The notes under the pieces are model-generated. The model saw nothing but the letters and a program-made list of their open reading frames with translations. It did no database searches and was not told the DNA's origin. A stretch of DNA of 64,000 nucleotides, from NCBI GenBank assembly GCA_937925655.1, contig CALAMC010000057.1:41189-105188 (forward strand). The letters are read 5' to 3'. Position numbers and translations under genes: made by a program. Positions 34,864 through 43,854 of the stretch are shown here, in pieces. Source of the DNA: an uncultured candidate division Zixibacteria bacterium (GTDB lineage Bacteria > Zixibacteria > MSB-5A5 > GN15 > PGXB01). The first letter of the stretch is position 1; each line of letters begins with the position of its first letter.

Positions 34864-36510
34864 ATGTGGCAGGTTGTCTTAATAATCGCACTGGCCATAA
34901 GTACTATGGCTCTGGCCGGTCTTCTGTGGCGCCGGCATCGTCTGGAAAAAGACGTTGTCAACCTGCGCCGGGAGGCTGTCGATGGTTTGGTTCGCGCTTT
35001 TGAAGCCAATATTCGGGCGGGCCACATTCCCAATATTGCCGGGCAGGTTTCGGATATGCTGCAAAAACATTTGTCCTGTCACAAGATTATCTACTTGAAA
35101 AATTACCGGGAGCATCTGGAATTGAATTTTAGCAGCGGTCTCAAAATGCCCGCCCGCCAGAATCTGAAGTTGCGGCTGAACAAGGCGATTCAGGAAAAAC
35201 TGCGAAAATTCGGCGCGGCCGAAAATATTTCGGAACTGAAAGATATTCTCGGTGAAGAATATGTGCGAAAACTTCTGGCCCTCGACCTGAAACTGTTTTT
35301 CCCGGTATTCAGCCGCGACGCTTTTTATGGACTGTATCTCATCGCCACCGATCTGGATAAAAATGATAAAACCGTTCAGCTCTTGACGACCGCCCTGGCC
35401 TTGAATCTGGCGACCGCCTATCATATATATGCGCAGGACAAGAGGCTTCAAATCGTTGAGGCCGGGAAAAGTCGGGCGACGCCGGAACCGGATGACGGTA
35501 ACGTCCCCTCGGTAGTGGCGCGCCATCTGCCTTCCATCTTGCGCATAAAGGACAGCCGTCGTCTGGCCGCGGAACTGGTCGATATGCTGCGCAAGGATTG
35601 TAATTTTTCACGTATGTTTTTCTATGTCAAGCCGTCCGACAACGAGGATTCTTTTATTTCCTATGACTGGAACTTGGACGACCGGGCTCGTTCAACCCTG
35701 CGCGAATCCCTGTCAAAATTCGGCGGCGGCTGGGAGGGGGGCAAAATCGCCGAAATCACCGCAACGCCGGAATTGCCCGGTTCACTTAAACAGGCCGCGG
35801 AGCCTTTGCGTCAGAGCCGGATTGACTACATAACGGCCTTACCCTGGTCGGATGGAAGCAAAGCCCTGCTGGGCTGGTCGTCCGGTATGAGTACCCGGGA
35901 CGTCGCGAGTCGGCTGGAACGCTTCCGGCGGGAAGCCCTGCCTATTATTGACAATGTTCGCAGACTGGAACGGGCCGAGGAGATGTCTTATACCGACGGT
36001 CTTACGGAAATTCATAATTATCGTTTTTTCCGCTCCCGTCTCGAAGAAGAAATTGGCCGAGGACGACGCTATAAACACCCGGTAGCCCTGCTGATTTTGG
36101 ATATCGACAGCCTTAAAACGGTCAACGATAAATTTGGCCATCTGGCTGGAGACCGACTTTTGATTGCTTTTGCCGAATTATTGACCCGATCGGTTCGTGG
36201 CATTGATATCGTTTCGCGTTATGGCGGTGACGAATTCTGCCTGATTATGCCGGAAACGGATAAAATCAGTTGCGGTCGCTTTATGGAACGATTACGACAG
36301 AAAATTGAATCGACCCCGATTTCGCTTAACGAGGCTCCGGATGAAATTTTCTATTCGGTATCCATCGGCGGGGCCGTGTTTTCTGACGACGCGGAAACGG
36401 GGGAGAGTTTGATTCATGCCGCCGATATGGCGCTTCTGGCCGCCAAAGCGTCCGGGCGCAATCGCTCGCGGATGTTTCAGCCCGAAATGTCCAACCCGGC
36501 AACCCCCTGA
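34864..36510 (+). CDS. Membrane-anchored diguanylate cyclase (GGDEF)
   Basis: The 548-residue protein has one N-terminal membrane helix (VVLIIALAISTMALAGLLW). Two GAF-like regions (about 40-190 and 215-360, weak) follow, then a GGDEF domain (about 375-540). The catalytic motif is intact, RYGGDEFCLIMPE at about 452-464. An RxxD inhibitory I-site (RGID) lies five residues upstream, so product feedback is expected. The domain start reads SYTDGLTEIHNYRFFRSRL. It makes c-di-GMP, a usual trigger of exopolysaccharide production. The next genes are a polysaccharide exporter and a BY-kinase, which fits that role. Confidence 0.88.
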   Translation: MWQVVLIIALAISTMALAGLLWRRHRLEKDVVNLRREAVDGLVRAFEANIRAGHIPNIAGQVSDMLQKHLSCHKIIYLKNYREHLELNFSSGLKMPARQNLKLRLNKAIQEKLRKFGAAENISELKDILGEEYVRKLLALDLKLFFPVFSRDAFYGLYLIATDLDKNDKTVQLLTTALALNLATAYHIYAQDKRLQIVEAGKSRATPEPDDGNVPSVVARHLPSILRIKDSRRLAAELVDMLRKDCNFSRMFFYVKPSDNEDSFISYDWNLDDRARSTLRESLSKFGGGWEGGKIAEITATPELPGSLKQAAEPLRQSRIDYITALPWSDGSKALLGWSSGMSTRDVASRLERFRREALPIIDNVRRLERAEEMSYTDGLTEIHNYRFFRSRLEEEIGRGRRYKHPVALLILDIDSLKTVNDKFGHLAGDRLLIAFAELLTRSVRGIDIVSRYGGDEFCLIMPETDKISCGRFMERLRQKIESTPISLNEAPDEIFYSVSIGGAVFSDDAETGESLIHAADMALLAAKASGRNRSRMFQPEMSNPATP

Positions 36511-36634
36511 CAGCGAAAATTGTTGAAAATAAATTAGTTGAATGCCGGCGGGGCATAAAATATATATCATCAGATAATTGCCGATAACAAGTAATGGACC
36601 CCGTATTCAGCCGGGGCGTATAAGGAAACCAGGG

Positions 36635-37642
36635 ATGGAAAAAACACGATTAAATCTAAGCAAAATATCCGCAATGCCGTTTTTTTGGGCATTGATGGTC
36701 GCGACCACCGTCATGATACTTTCTGCCGATATTCTGGCCGCGTATGTCATCGGGCCGGGCGACGTTCTTGAAATAAAATTCTGGCAGGATAACACCCATG
36801 ATGCCGCGGTAACGGTCCGGCATGACGGGAAAATTTCGCTGGATATTATCGGCGAAGTCGAGGCGGCCGGATTGACTACGAGTGAACTCGAAAGCCAGAT
36901 TATCCGCCAGATGTCCCGATATAACAAGGCCATTTCACAGGCCGTGGTGCGGGTGGTCAGTTATGGCAATCTCAAGGTTTTTGTTTCGGGTCAGGTTCAG
37001 AATCCCGGCAAATATACATTTGAAGTGATTCCCGATATCTGGACGCTTATCAATGAGGCCGGGGGTATCACGGAAACGGGCGATCTAACACGCGTAACCA
37101 TCATCCGCGGCGGGGAGCGCGCCGGGCAGGTCGAAGTAGTTAACGTCTCCAGCCTGATGACGGCGGGCCGCCGAGGCGAATTACCCAAAGTCTATTCCGA
37201 CGACACTATCGAAATTCCTCCGGCTCCGGCCGGCCTGCCGGGACGAACGGTCGGCGAGCGGGCATCCGGCAAAAATTTGTTTTATGCCATCGGTGAAATC
37301 AACCTGCCCGGTCATCACGATCTCGTGGAAAATATCGATCTGCTTGATGCGATCGCACTGGCCGGGGGACCGACCCCGGCGGCGAATTTGAAAACGGTAA
37401 CGGTCGTCACCAAGGACGGACTCAAGACCCAAACACTCGAATTTAATTTAAAAGAATATCAAAGATCCGGTGCTCCGGGCCGATATTATATCCGCCCCGA
37501 AGATACCATCATCATGGGGCAGAAACGCACCGGTTTCCTGGGACTGGGGGGTGGCCTGACAGATCTGGTGACGGTGCTGGGAGCGGCTTCGACGGCCGTG
37601 CTTTTGATTACGACCCTAAATAGTGACGATAACGGGCATTAA
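36635..37642 (+). CDS. Wza-like polysaccharide export protein (SLBB domains)
   Basis: The protein has an N-terminal hydrophobic segment (MPFFWALMVATTVMILSADIL). The polysaccharide export domain starts YVIGPGDVLEIKFWQD and the first SLBB domain reads VFVSGQVQNPGKYTF. A second SLBB (FYAIGEINLPGHHDL, LLDAIALAGGPTPAA) follows, and a C-terminal hydrophobic segment (LVTVLGAASTAVLLITTL) may form the outer-membrane helix barrel. I chose the ATG at 36635, preceded by AAGGAA; the frame is open further upstream but without a ribosome site. It would export the polymer whose synthesis genes are not in the window. Confidence 0.86.
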   Translation: MEKTRLNLSKISAMPFFWALMVATTVMILSADILAAYVIGPGDVLEIKFWQDNTHDAAVTVRHDGKISLDIIGEVEAAGLTTSELESQIIRQMSRYNKAISQAVVRVVSYGNLKVFVSGQVQNPGKYTFEVIPDIWTLINEAGGITETGDLTRVTIIRGGERAGQVEVVNVSSLMTAGRRGELPKVYSDDTIEIPPAPAGLPGRTVGERASGKNLFYAIGEINLPGHHDLVENIDLLDAIALAGGPTPAANLKTVTVVTKDGLKTQTLEFNLKEYQRSGAPGRYYIRPEDTIIMGQKRTGFLGLGGGLTDLVTVLGAASTAVLLITTLNSDDNGH

Positions 37643-37699
37643 ACCATTATTATAAATTAAGGGGACTCAATATTGGGTTTTCAGGATCGAGGGAAAGCG

Positions 37700-38824
37700 A
37701 TGGAATCAAATAACCTGACCAGCCGGGTGATTGACGATAAAAAGGAATTTATGGTGCAAACGGTTCACGATATGCGCCAGAAAGTAGTGCGCAGTTCCCT
37801 GTTTGTCAACGGCAACCTGCTCGAGTCAAGCATCATGCCATATTCGGAAGATGCTCCTGAAGACGAACTTCTCAATCTGCTGAAAAGAACGCACAACCGT
37901 AAGAAAGAAGAACTTGAGTATTTGCTTCGAAGTATACGTGAAGCCAGGGACAAGGGTGACCCGGAAGTTTTATACCACCTGGGTTCGGCTCTGTTTCATA
38001 AGGGGCTGAATGCGGAAGCGTGCGATTTGTTATCACTGGCGTGCGAATTGCGGAGCAATTATCACCAGGCCTTTTTTGTCTTATCGCAGGCCGCGACGGC
38101 CTGCGCCGATATGGACAAGGCCAAAAAAGCCGCCGACCGGGCCGTGGAATTGTCGCCCCATTTCGCCGATTACCGTAACAACCTCGGTGAAATTTGTCTT
38201 GCCTGCAACTCCGCAAAAAGGGCCGTGATTGAATTCGAAGAAGCTCTTAAACTTAATGTGTACTACGCCGAGGCCTACCTGAATCTGGCGCTGTCATACA
38301 TCCATAACGGCATCAGCCATGAAGATTTCGAAATGTATTCGGAATTGAAATCCAAAGCGCTGGATTATTTGAGCAAAGCCACCATTATTCAGCCGGATTT
38401 CAGGACAAGGGAATACTCGCAGGCTTTGGAGGCGCTGTCCGATGGCAATTTGCCGGAGGCTTTCGACCTGATACTTAAGGTCCGCGACGGTTACAAAAAA
38501 AGCCGCTTGATTAAAAGGGCCAGGTATTTCGACCGCTTCCTGATGTACACCGACTGGGTCAGTCGCAGTCAAATTGCCGATAGAATTGTATATCTGGAAA
38601 ACGAACTGACCCGGAACCCCAACTACGTTGACCTGTTCTATGAATTGGCTTTAAGCTATTTGCACCAGGCCCGTTTTGACTGGCAAAAAGGCCTTGAATA
38701 TTTAAAGAAGGGTCTCGAACTTAACCCCGGTTTTCGGGCCGCCGAACGAGCCCTGAAATTGAGCGAAGATGAATACTCCCGGATATGTGACACCGCCACC
38801 GACATTGCCAAATCGGACGGATAG
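37700..38824 (+). CDS. Cytoplasmic TPR-repeat protein
   Basis: About 374 residues without a signal peptide. The N-terminal 60 residues (SRVIDDKKEFMVQTVHDMRQ, SSLFVNGNLLESSIMPY) are not repeat-like. TPR units follow: VLYHLGSALFHKGLNAEACD, AFFVLSQAATACADMDKAKK, DYRNNLGEICLACNSAKRAV, AEAYLNLALSYIHNG and DLFYELALSYLHQARFDWQK. I chose the ATG at 37700 (GAGGGA six bases upstream). A TTG at 37673 with AAGGGGA seven bases before it is nearly as good and adds nine residues. It sits between exporter and BY-kinase, so a scaffold role in polysaccharide assembly is plausible but unproven. Confidence 0.75.
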   Translation: MESNNLTSRVIDDKKEFMVQTVHDMRQKVVRSSLFVNGNLLESSIMPYSEDAPEDELLNLLKRTHNRKKEELEYLLRSIREARDKGDPEVLYHLGSALFHKGLNAEACDLLSLACELRSNYHQAFFVLSQAATACADMDKAKKAADRAVELSPHFADYRNNLGEICLACNSAKRAVIEFEEALKLNVYYAEAYLNLALSYIHNGISHEDFEMYSELKSKALDYLSKATIIQPDFRTREYSQALEALSDGNLPEAFDLILKVRDGYKKSRLIKRARYFDRFLMYTDWVSRSQIADRIVYLENELTRNPNYVDLFYELALSYLHQARFDWQKGLEYLKKGLELNPGFRAAERALKLSEDEYSRICDTATDIAKSDG

Positions 38825-38831
38825 AGGTGAT

Positions 38832-39542
38832 ATGACCAATAATCAAAAAGCGTCGATTCTGGAATATTTCGACGTCGAGGCCCCGGAAACGACCGAATTC
38901 CGTCGGCTTTTGCACAATATCAACGGCAGCGGCAGTGGCGGCCCCAAACGCGCCCTCCTGATAACCTCGGCCATACTTTCCGAGGGCAAATCCATCGTTT
39001 CGGCCTTCCTGGCCATGACGGCGGCCGTGCTGAAGAAGAAAAAAACCCTCTTGATTGATTTTGACCTCCGTCGCCCGACTGTGCACCGCCTGTTTTCACT
39101 GCCCCTGGAAAGCGGCGTATCGGAAATATTGATTGATAAAAAAGCCGCGCGTTCAATGGTAAAAAAAACGTCCGATGAGAATCTCGATATAATGACGGCC
39201 GGTCGCATGATATCCAACCCGTCGGAAATCATCAACGGCGTCGATATTCATCGCATAATGGATGAGATGAAATTTTATTATGACCTGATTCTGATCGATT
39301 CGCCGCCGTTGGTACCCGTCATGGATCCCCTGATATTACTGGATGAAGTCGATGGTGCCATCATGGTCATCAAGGCGGGCGGAACACAAAAATCGGTCGT
39401 CTCACGGGCCAGCGAGCTTCTGGCTTCGAAAAAAGAAAAATTCATCGGCGTCGTGGTTAATAATCTCGATCGCGCCCTGCCGCATTATTACGATTACACT
39501 TATTATGGCTATCAGTATAAACCCAAATCTCCGGGGACCTGA
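38832..39542 (+). CDS. CpsD/CapB-type tyrosine kinase (BY-kinase), cytoplasmic part only
   Basis: The 236-residue ATPase has the BY-kinase set of motifs. A Walker A variant is SAILSEGKSIVSAF (about 43-56), the Walker A' is LLIDFDLRRPT and Walker B is LILIDSPPLVPV. The C-terminus is a Tyr cluster, HYYDYTYYGYQYKPKS, with seven Tyr, the usual autophosphorylation tail. It lacks the Wzz-type membrane activator that is fused to many Gram-negative kinases, and no separate activator is next to it. AGAGGTG precedes the ATG. Its job would be control of polysaccharide length or export. Confidence 0.87.
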   Translation: MTNNQKASILEYFDVEAPETTEFRRLLHNINGSGSGGPKRALLITSAILSEGKSIVSAFLAMTAAVLKKKKTLLIDFDLRRPTVHRLFSLPLESGVSEILIDKKAARSMVKKTSDENLDIMTAGRMISNPSEIINGVDIHRIMDEMKFYYDLILIDSPPLVPVMDPLILLDEVDGAIMVIKAGGTQKSVVSRASELLASKKEKFIGVVVNNLDRALPHYYDYTYYGYQYKPKSPGT

Positions 39543-39562
39543 TACCGCTGATACCGGCCGTT

Positions 39563-40426
39563 ATGGTTACCAATATCCTGACCGTTGACCTCGAAGAATG
39601 GTTTGTCGTCGAAAACCTGCGCGAGGTCATCGACCGCGGAGAATGGGAAGAACTTCCCGCCCGGGTCGAACAAAACACCCGCGAAATTTTATCCCTGTTT
39701 TCTGACTACCATGTCCGCGCCACCTTTTTCGTACTGGGCTGGGTGGCCCAAAAGTATCCCCAGATTATCAAGGAAATTTCCATCGCCGGTCATGAAATCG
39801 GTTGTCACAGCTATTATCACCGCCGTGTCGATACGCTCGATCGCGACGAATTCCGGCGTGATACCGAAATGGCGGTCAACGCCATTTTCAAAGCCACCGG
39901 GATTACGCCGGTCGGTTATCGGGCGCCAAGTTGGTCGATCAATTCCAATATTCGCTGGGCGTTTGAGGTTCTGGCCGAGATGGGCTTCGAATATGATTCT
40001 TCATTATTTCCCATAACCCATGACCTCTACGGCGAACCGGATGCGCCGACCGGGACTTTTCGCATGCAACTGGACAATGGGCTGGCCCTGTATGAAATCC
40101 CGGCCTCGACCGTGAAAATAATGGGCAGGAATTTCCCTATCGGGGGCGGGGGGTATCTGCGTCATGGACCGTTGTGGTTTACGACCTGGATGATCAATCG
40201 CCTCAACACCGCCAACCGACCGGCCGTATTATATATACACCCGTGGGAAGTGGACCGCAATCACCCCAGGCTGGATGGCTTGAATGCTCTGCAAAAATTC
40301 CGCCAGTATGGTTCGATTGCGACTTTGATGATCAAGTTGGAGAAGCTGTTCCGAAGATTTGATTTTTACTCGGCCAGAGATTATCTTGCCGCCGTCAGAA
40401 GAAAGAAAATAGGATTTGAACGATAA
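39563..40426 (+). CDS. XrtA/PEP-CTERM-type polysaccharide deacetylase (NodB + DUF3473)
   Basis: The 287-residue protein starts ILTVDLEEWFVVENLR, the hallmark of the polysaccharide deacetylases found in exosortase-associated exopolysaccharide loci. NodB metal and catalytic residues are visible in TVDLEEW, GHEIGCHSYYHRRVD and VGYRAPSWSI. The C-terminal part (GGGGYLRHGP, LYIHPWEVDRNHPRL) is the DUF3473 region. It probably removes acetyl groups from the exported polymer. No exosortase is present in the window. There is no signal peptide, as usual for this family. Confidence 0.88.
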   Translation: MVTNILTVDLEEWFVVENLREVIDRGEWEELPARVEQNTREILSLFSDYHVRATFFVLGWVAQKYPQIIKEISIAGHEIGCHSYYHRRVDTLDRDEFRRDTEMAVNAIFKATGITPVGYRAPSWSINSNIRWAFEVLAEMGFEYDSSLFPITHDLYGEPDAPTGTFRMQLDNGLALYEIPASTVKIMGRNFPIGGGGYLRHGPLWFTTWMINRLNTANRPAVLYIHPWEVDRNHPRLDGLNALQKFRQYGSIATLMIKLEKLFRRFDFYSARDYLAAVRRKKIGFER

Positions 40427-41523
40427 TGACTGAATCACGGGTTGCCGTTTTAAAAACCGATTCCGGAAATATCCTGCGTGACTATCGCCGCCTGCTGGAA
40501 CTGATTCAATATAAGTCGATAATCGATATCAATCAGGATACGATTATCAAACTGAACTTGTCCTGGACCAAATACTTCCCGGCCTGTTCGTCGCAACCAT
40601 GGCAGGTCGAGGGCGTAGTCAAAACCATGGTCGAGGATGGCTATCGGCCCGACCGATTACTTCCGCTCGAAAACAAGACGGTCGTGACTCATCCCTGGAA
40701 AGGGGCCAAAAATAATCTCTGGTTGCCTGTTCTGGATAAGTACGGATTGAAATTCACTGCCCTGCCTGAAGTCGAATGGATTGTCTATAACTTCAAATCA
40801 GAACTGCTCAAGCTCAACGAAATTTTCCCCGATGGCATTGAAATACCCCAAATGTACGTCGGAAAACAGATCATCCATTTGCCGACGGTTAAAACCCACG
40901 GCCATTCGATTACGACCGGAGCCATAAAAAATTCCTTCGGCGGACTCCTCAAAGAAGTGCGCCATTATGCCCATAAATATATGCACGAAGTGCTGGTCGA
41001 CCTGATGCTGATGCAAAAGGAGCTTCACCCGAATATCCTGGCGGTCATGGATGGAACCGTATGCGGCGACGGGGCCGGCCCGCGCACCATGACGCCGCAT
41101 TCCAAAAACCTGTTACTGGCCTCGGCCGACTCGGTGGCCATCGATGCCGTCGCCGCCAAACTCATGGGTTTCGATCCCTTGAGTATTCCGTATTTAAGAA
41201 TGTGCCAGGAGCGGGGTTTGGGCACCGCCGATATCGCCAAAATTGAGATACTGGGCGATGATATCACTGAAATAAATTTCGGATTTAAAACAAAAAAATC
41301 GTTTGTCATCTGGGGCGATCAGATGCTGCGCAAGGGACCGCTGAAATTTCTTGAAAAAATCGCTCTTCACTCGCCTCTGGTTGTCTGGGCGCCCATGGCC
41401 AGCAACATTTATCATGACTGGTTCTGGTACCCCGTTGTGGGCAAGTCGATTATCCGCAAGTATTCCCGCTCGGAATGGGGCCGGCTGTTCGACTTGTACA
41501 AGAAGGGCCGGAATCCTTCTTAA
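40426..41523 (+). CDS. DUF362-domain protein
   Basis: The 365-residue protein belongs to the DUF362 family. Typical stretches are HLPTVKTHGHSITTGAIKNS, GGLLKEVRHY, AVMDGTVCGDGAGPRTM and SADSVAIDAVAAKLMGFDP. Many DUF362 proteins carry added ferredoxin motifs; this one has none. The biochemical function of the family is unknown. It overlaps the deacetylase stop (TAATG), so it is the last gene of the polysaccharide-linked operon, which may be its only useful clue. Confidence 0.8.
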   Translation: MTESRVAVLKTDSGNILRDYRRLLELIQYKSIIDINQDTIIKLNLSWTKYFPACSSQPWQVEGVVKTMVEDGYRPDRLLPLENKTVVTHPWKGAKNNLWLPVLDKYGLKFTALPEVEWIVYNFKSELLKLNEIFPDGIEIPQMYVGKQIIHLPTVKTHGHSITTGAIKNSFGGLLKEVRHYAHKYMHEVLVDLMLMQKELHPNILAVMDGTVCGDGAGPRTMTPHSKNLLLASADSVAIDAVAAKLMGFDPLSIPYLRMCQERGLGTADIAKIEILGDDITEINFGFKTKKSFVIWGDQMLRKGPLKFLEKIALHSPLVVWAPMASNIYHDWFWYPVVGKSIIRKYSRSEWGRLFDLYKKGRNPS

Positions 41524-41579
41524 TATTAATGTCGACACTTGTCATATTTCGTTTCCCAGCCAAAAAAATTAAATATATC

Positions 41580-41608
41580 TTGACTTGTAATTGTATAATG
41601 GATAAATA
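41580..41608 (+). promoter_or_regulatory. Weak sigma-70-like promoter
   Basis: TTGACT, 17 bases and TAAATA precede the small exported protein. The -10 is poor. A TATAAT at 41594-41599 is nearby but is not correctly spaced from any -35. Confidence 0.3.
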
Positions 41609-41636
41609 GTTAGAAACCCCCAAGGGAGGAATTAAA

Positions 41637-42293
41637 ATGAAACGACTGCTCATTGCCCTGTTAATGATGACTCTGGTATTTTCCGTGGCCGAAGGCCGAA
41701 AAAAGGGTGACAAATCCGGGGAGGTGGCCGGCAACACCTATACCGACGGGACTTATCCGTTCAAGCTGACCTTCAATGATGCCTGGAAATATACCTTGAA
41801 AAAAGGCGATGAAAAGATTCGCCTGATTTTAACTCAGAAAAAATATGACATTCCCCCGGCTTATACGCACGCCCCCAACTATACGACCGTACCCAAAATA
41901 ACCGTCATGGTGGACACCACGAGCCTTTCTCTGGATATGTTTGTCGATTCACTTCTGTCAAACGCTTATAAATCTGATCAGAAAAAGGCCATAACTTCCG
42001 ATTTTCCCATCCTGTTCGGCGATTATCAGGTGCGCAAAAGGTTTAAATTGCCCGCCGGCGCATCCGAAGGTATTCAGGTTTTGGCCCAGCTTCAATATAC
42101 GATATCGGTCCAGGGTTCGGGGTCAGGCTCCGACCGCGGCGAAATAGTGACCGATTTTTATGGCGGGTCGATATTTTTCGCCAAAAAAGATAATAATATT
42201 TATATGATGCATTTTATCGGCGAATGGCGCTATTTCGACAGCCTCCAGAAGGATTTCGCCGAGGTTATCAAAGGATTTGAATTTACGGAATAA
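41637..42293 (+). CDS. Small exported protein of unknown function
   Basis: The 218 residues start with a signal peptide (MKRLLIALLMMTLVFSVAEG). The mature part reads like a single alpha/beta domain, with SGEVAGNTYTDGTYPFKLTF near the start and AEVIKGFEFTE at the end. The pattern 'FKLTFNDAW' early and 'F..VI.GFEF' at the end recalls the PsbP/DcrB fold, but only loosely. AAGGGAGGA precedes the ATG by about 7 bases. It stands alone, with its own putative promoter. Confidence 0.65.
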   Translation: MKRLLIALLMMTLVFSVAEGRKKGDKSGEVAGNTYTDGTYPFKLTFNDAWKYTLKKGDEKIRLILTQKKYDIPPAYTHAPNYTTVPKITVMVDTTSLSLDMFVDSLLSNAYKSDQKKAITSDFPILFGDYQVRKRFKLPAGASEGIQVLAQLQYTISVQGSGSGSDRGEIVTDFYGGSIFFAKKDNNIYMMHFIGEWRYFDSLQKDFAEVIKGFEFTE

Positions 42294-42337
42294 GGCTTGA
42301 GCCTCCCGGCAAAATCAAAACGGCCGCCGATTAATGA

Positions 42338-42366
42338 TTGACGCCGTCGGTCCGGTTTGTTATGTT
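42338..42366 (+). promoter_or_regulatory. Sigma-70-type promoter for lapAB
   Basis: TTGACG (42338-42343), a 17-base spacer and TATGTT (42361-42366). The start would fall near 42373, 30 bases before the lapA ATG with its AAGGAGG site. Confidence 0.72.
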
Positions 42367-42402
42367 CGATCGGTAAACGCTAAAATCTTCCAAGGAGGAA
42401 GT

Positions 42403-42732
42403 ATGTGGGTTTTCAGGTCGGTATTGATCCTTATCGTCATAGCTATTATTATCGGATTCGCTTTATATAACAGCGGCCCGGATCAGACGGTGAAAAACCT
42501 CGATTTAATTCTGGCCCAAAGGCAGAATGTGCCGATCGTCACCGTGGTGTTCTGGTCGTTTATTCTGGGAGCGCTGATTGCCTGGCTCTTGTTCATTTCG
42601 ATTTATCTCAAGCAAACCAATCAGCTGCGCGAAGCCAATAAATCCATCAAGGGGTTGATTTCCGAGGTTACCGCTTTACGCAACCGGCCGATTGAAGAAA
42701 GCCGGGATTTGCTGGACAGGAAAGGGAATTAG
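42403..42732 (+). CDS. lapA: LapA-domain inner-membrane protein
   Basis: The 109-residue protein has two membrane helices (VLILIVIAIIIGFALY, about 6-21; FWSFILGALIAWLLFISIYL, about 48-67) and a short coiled-coil end. This is the DUF1049/LapA pattern. In E. coli LapA acts with LapB to tune lipopolysaccharide synthesis through LpxC breakdown. AAGGAGGAAG just before this ATG fixes the start. The gene is followed 12 bases later by a LapB-like protein, a conserved pairing. Confidence 0.84.
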   Translation: MWVFRSVLILIVIAIIIGFALYNSGPDQTVKNLDLILAQRQNVPIVTVVFWSFILGALIAWLLFISIYLKQTNQLREANKSIKGLISEVTALRNRPIEESRDLLDRKGN

Positions 42733-42744
42733 CGGGGATATTCT

Positions 42745-43854
42745 ATGGATACGATTATCATAATCATACTTCTGGCTGTCGTTGTTTCTCTCACGATTTT
42801 TATTTATTACGGTCAGTACAAAAAGGAAAAAAGACAGCCCGACGACAGGCTCTATATCGAAGCCCTGCGCGCTCTGCTGGACAATCGCGACGAAGAAGCT
42901 TTCAGCAAATTCCGGGAAGTGGTGGCCGGAGACAGCTCCAATATCGACGCCTATTTGAGATTGGGCGATATTCTTAAAAAATACGGTAAAGCCGACAAAG
43001 CCCTGCAGGTTCACAAGGATTTGACCCTGCGGCATAACCTCAAAAATCCCGAGAAGAAATCGATTCTCCGGGCGCTGGCCGAGGACTTCCTGGCCATTTC
43101 CGACAATGGTTCCGCCGAAAAAGCCCTCAAAGAACTGATTGCTATCGACAGCTCCAATCGCTGGGCCTATGAAAACCTGCTCAAATTGCACGAAAAAACC
43201 GGTCATTGGGATGAAGCCTTCGAAATCAAGGAAAAGCTGATAAAGATTGACGGCGACCATTCCAAAAAGGGCTTGGCCGTCTATCGCTATCATCAAGGTG
43301 AGATACTTTTCGGCCGTAAGGAATATCACAAGGCACGCATCCTGTTCAAGGAAGCCATTTCCATGGATCCCGCCTGCGTTGAGGCGTATATCAAAATCGG
43401 CGACTCCTACGTTCTGGAAGACCGACTCGATGATGCCGTCCATATCTGGCAAAAAATGGTGGCGGCCGCTCCCGCCCGGGCCGGATTGGTCCTGGGGCGG
43501 CTGAAAAAGGCTTTGTTTGAACTGGGTCGCTATGGGGATATTTCGTCGGTGTGCAACGATATCCTCGAAACCGCTCCGGACAATCTTGACGCCCGTCTTT
43601 TACTGGCCGATTATCACCAGAAAAAGGGCGAAGTGAGCGAGGCGATTGAACATTTGCGCGCAACCGTCGAAAGCCATCCCGAAGAATATGCCCCGGCCCT
43701 TGAGCTGGCCCGATTGTATTTATCGACCGGCAACAAGAAAGAGCTGGCGACACTTCTGGACCGGCTGATTGAACGGGGTGAAACGGCTCGTAAAACAGCC
43801 GGTCTATCCAAAACGGCAATCTCATCGGGTCAGGATGTTTATTCCGCCCGCTGA
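42745..43854 (+). CDS. lapB: LapB (YciM)-like TPR protein without the rubredoxin-like end
   Basis: The 369 residues start with one membrane helix (IIIIILLAVVVSLTIFIYY) and continue as TPRs, such as ALLDNRDEEAFSKFREVVAG, AYLRLGDILKKYGKADKALQ, NLLKLHEKTGHWDEAFEI and LLADYHQKKGEVSEAI. The arrangement and the lapA neighbour match LapB. E. coli LapB ends with a Cys-rich rubredoxin-like metal domain needed for LpxC regulation. This protein ends TAGLSKTAISSGQDVYSAR with no Cys pairs, so that domain is missing. It may only scaffold the LPS machinery. The stop overlaps the next gene (ATGA). Confidence 0.8.
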   Translation: MDTIIIIILLAVVVSLTIFIYYGQYKKEKRQPDDRLYIEALRALLDNRDEEAFSKFREVVAGDSSNIDAYLRLGDILKKYGKADKALQVHKDLTLRHNLKNPEKKSILRALAEDFLAISDNGSAEKALKELIAIDSSNRWAYENLLKLHEKTGHWDEAFEIKEKLIKIDGDHSKKGLAVYRYHQGEILFGRKEYHKARILFKEAISMDPACVEAYIKIGDSYVLEDRLDDAVHIWQKMVAAAPARAGLVLGRLKKALFELGRYGDISSVCNDILETAPDNLDARLLLADYHQKKGEVSEAIEHLRATVESHPEEYAPALELARLYLSTGNKKELATLLDRLIERGETARKTAGLSKTAISSGQDVYSAR

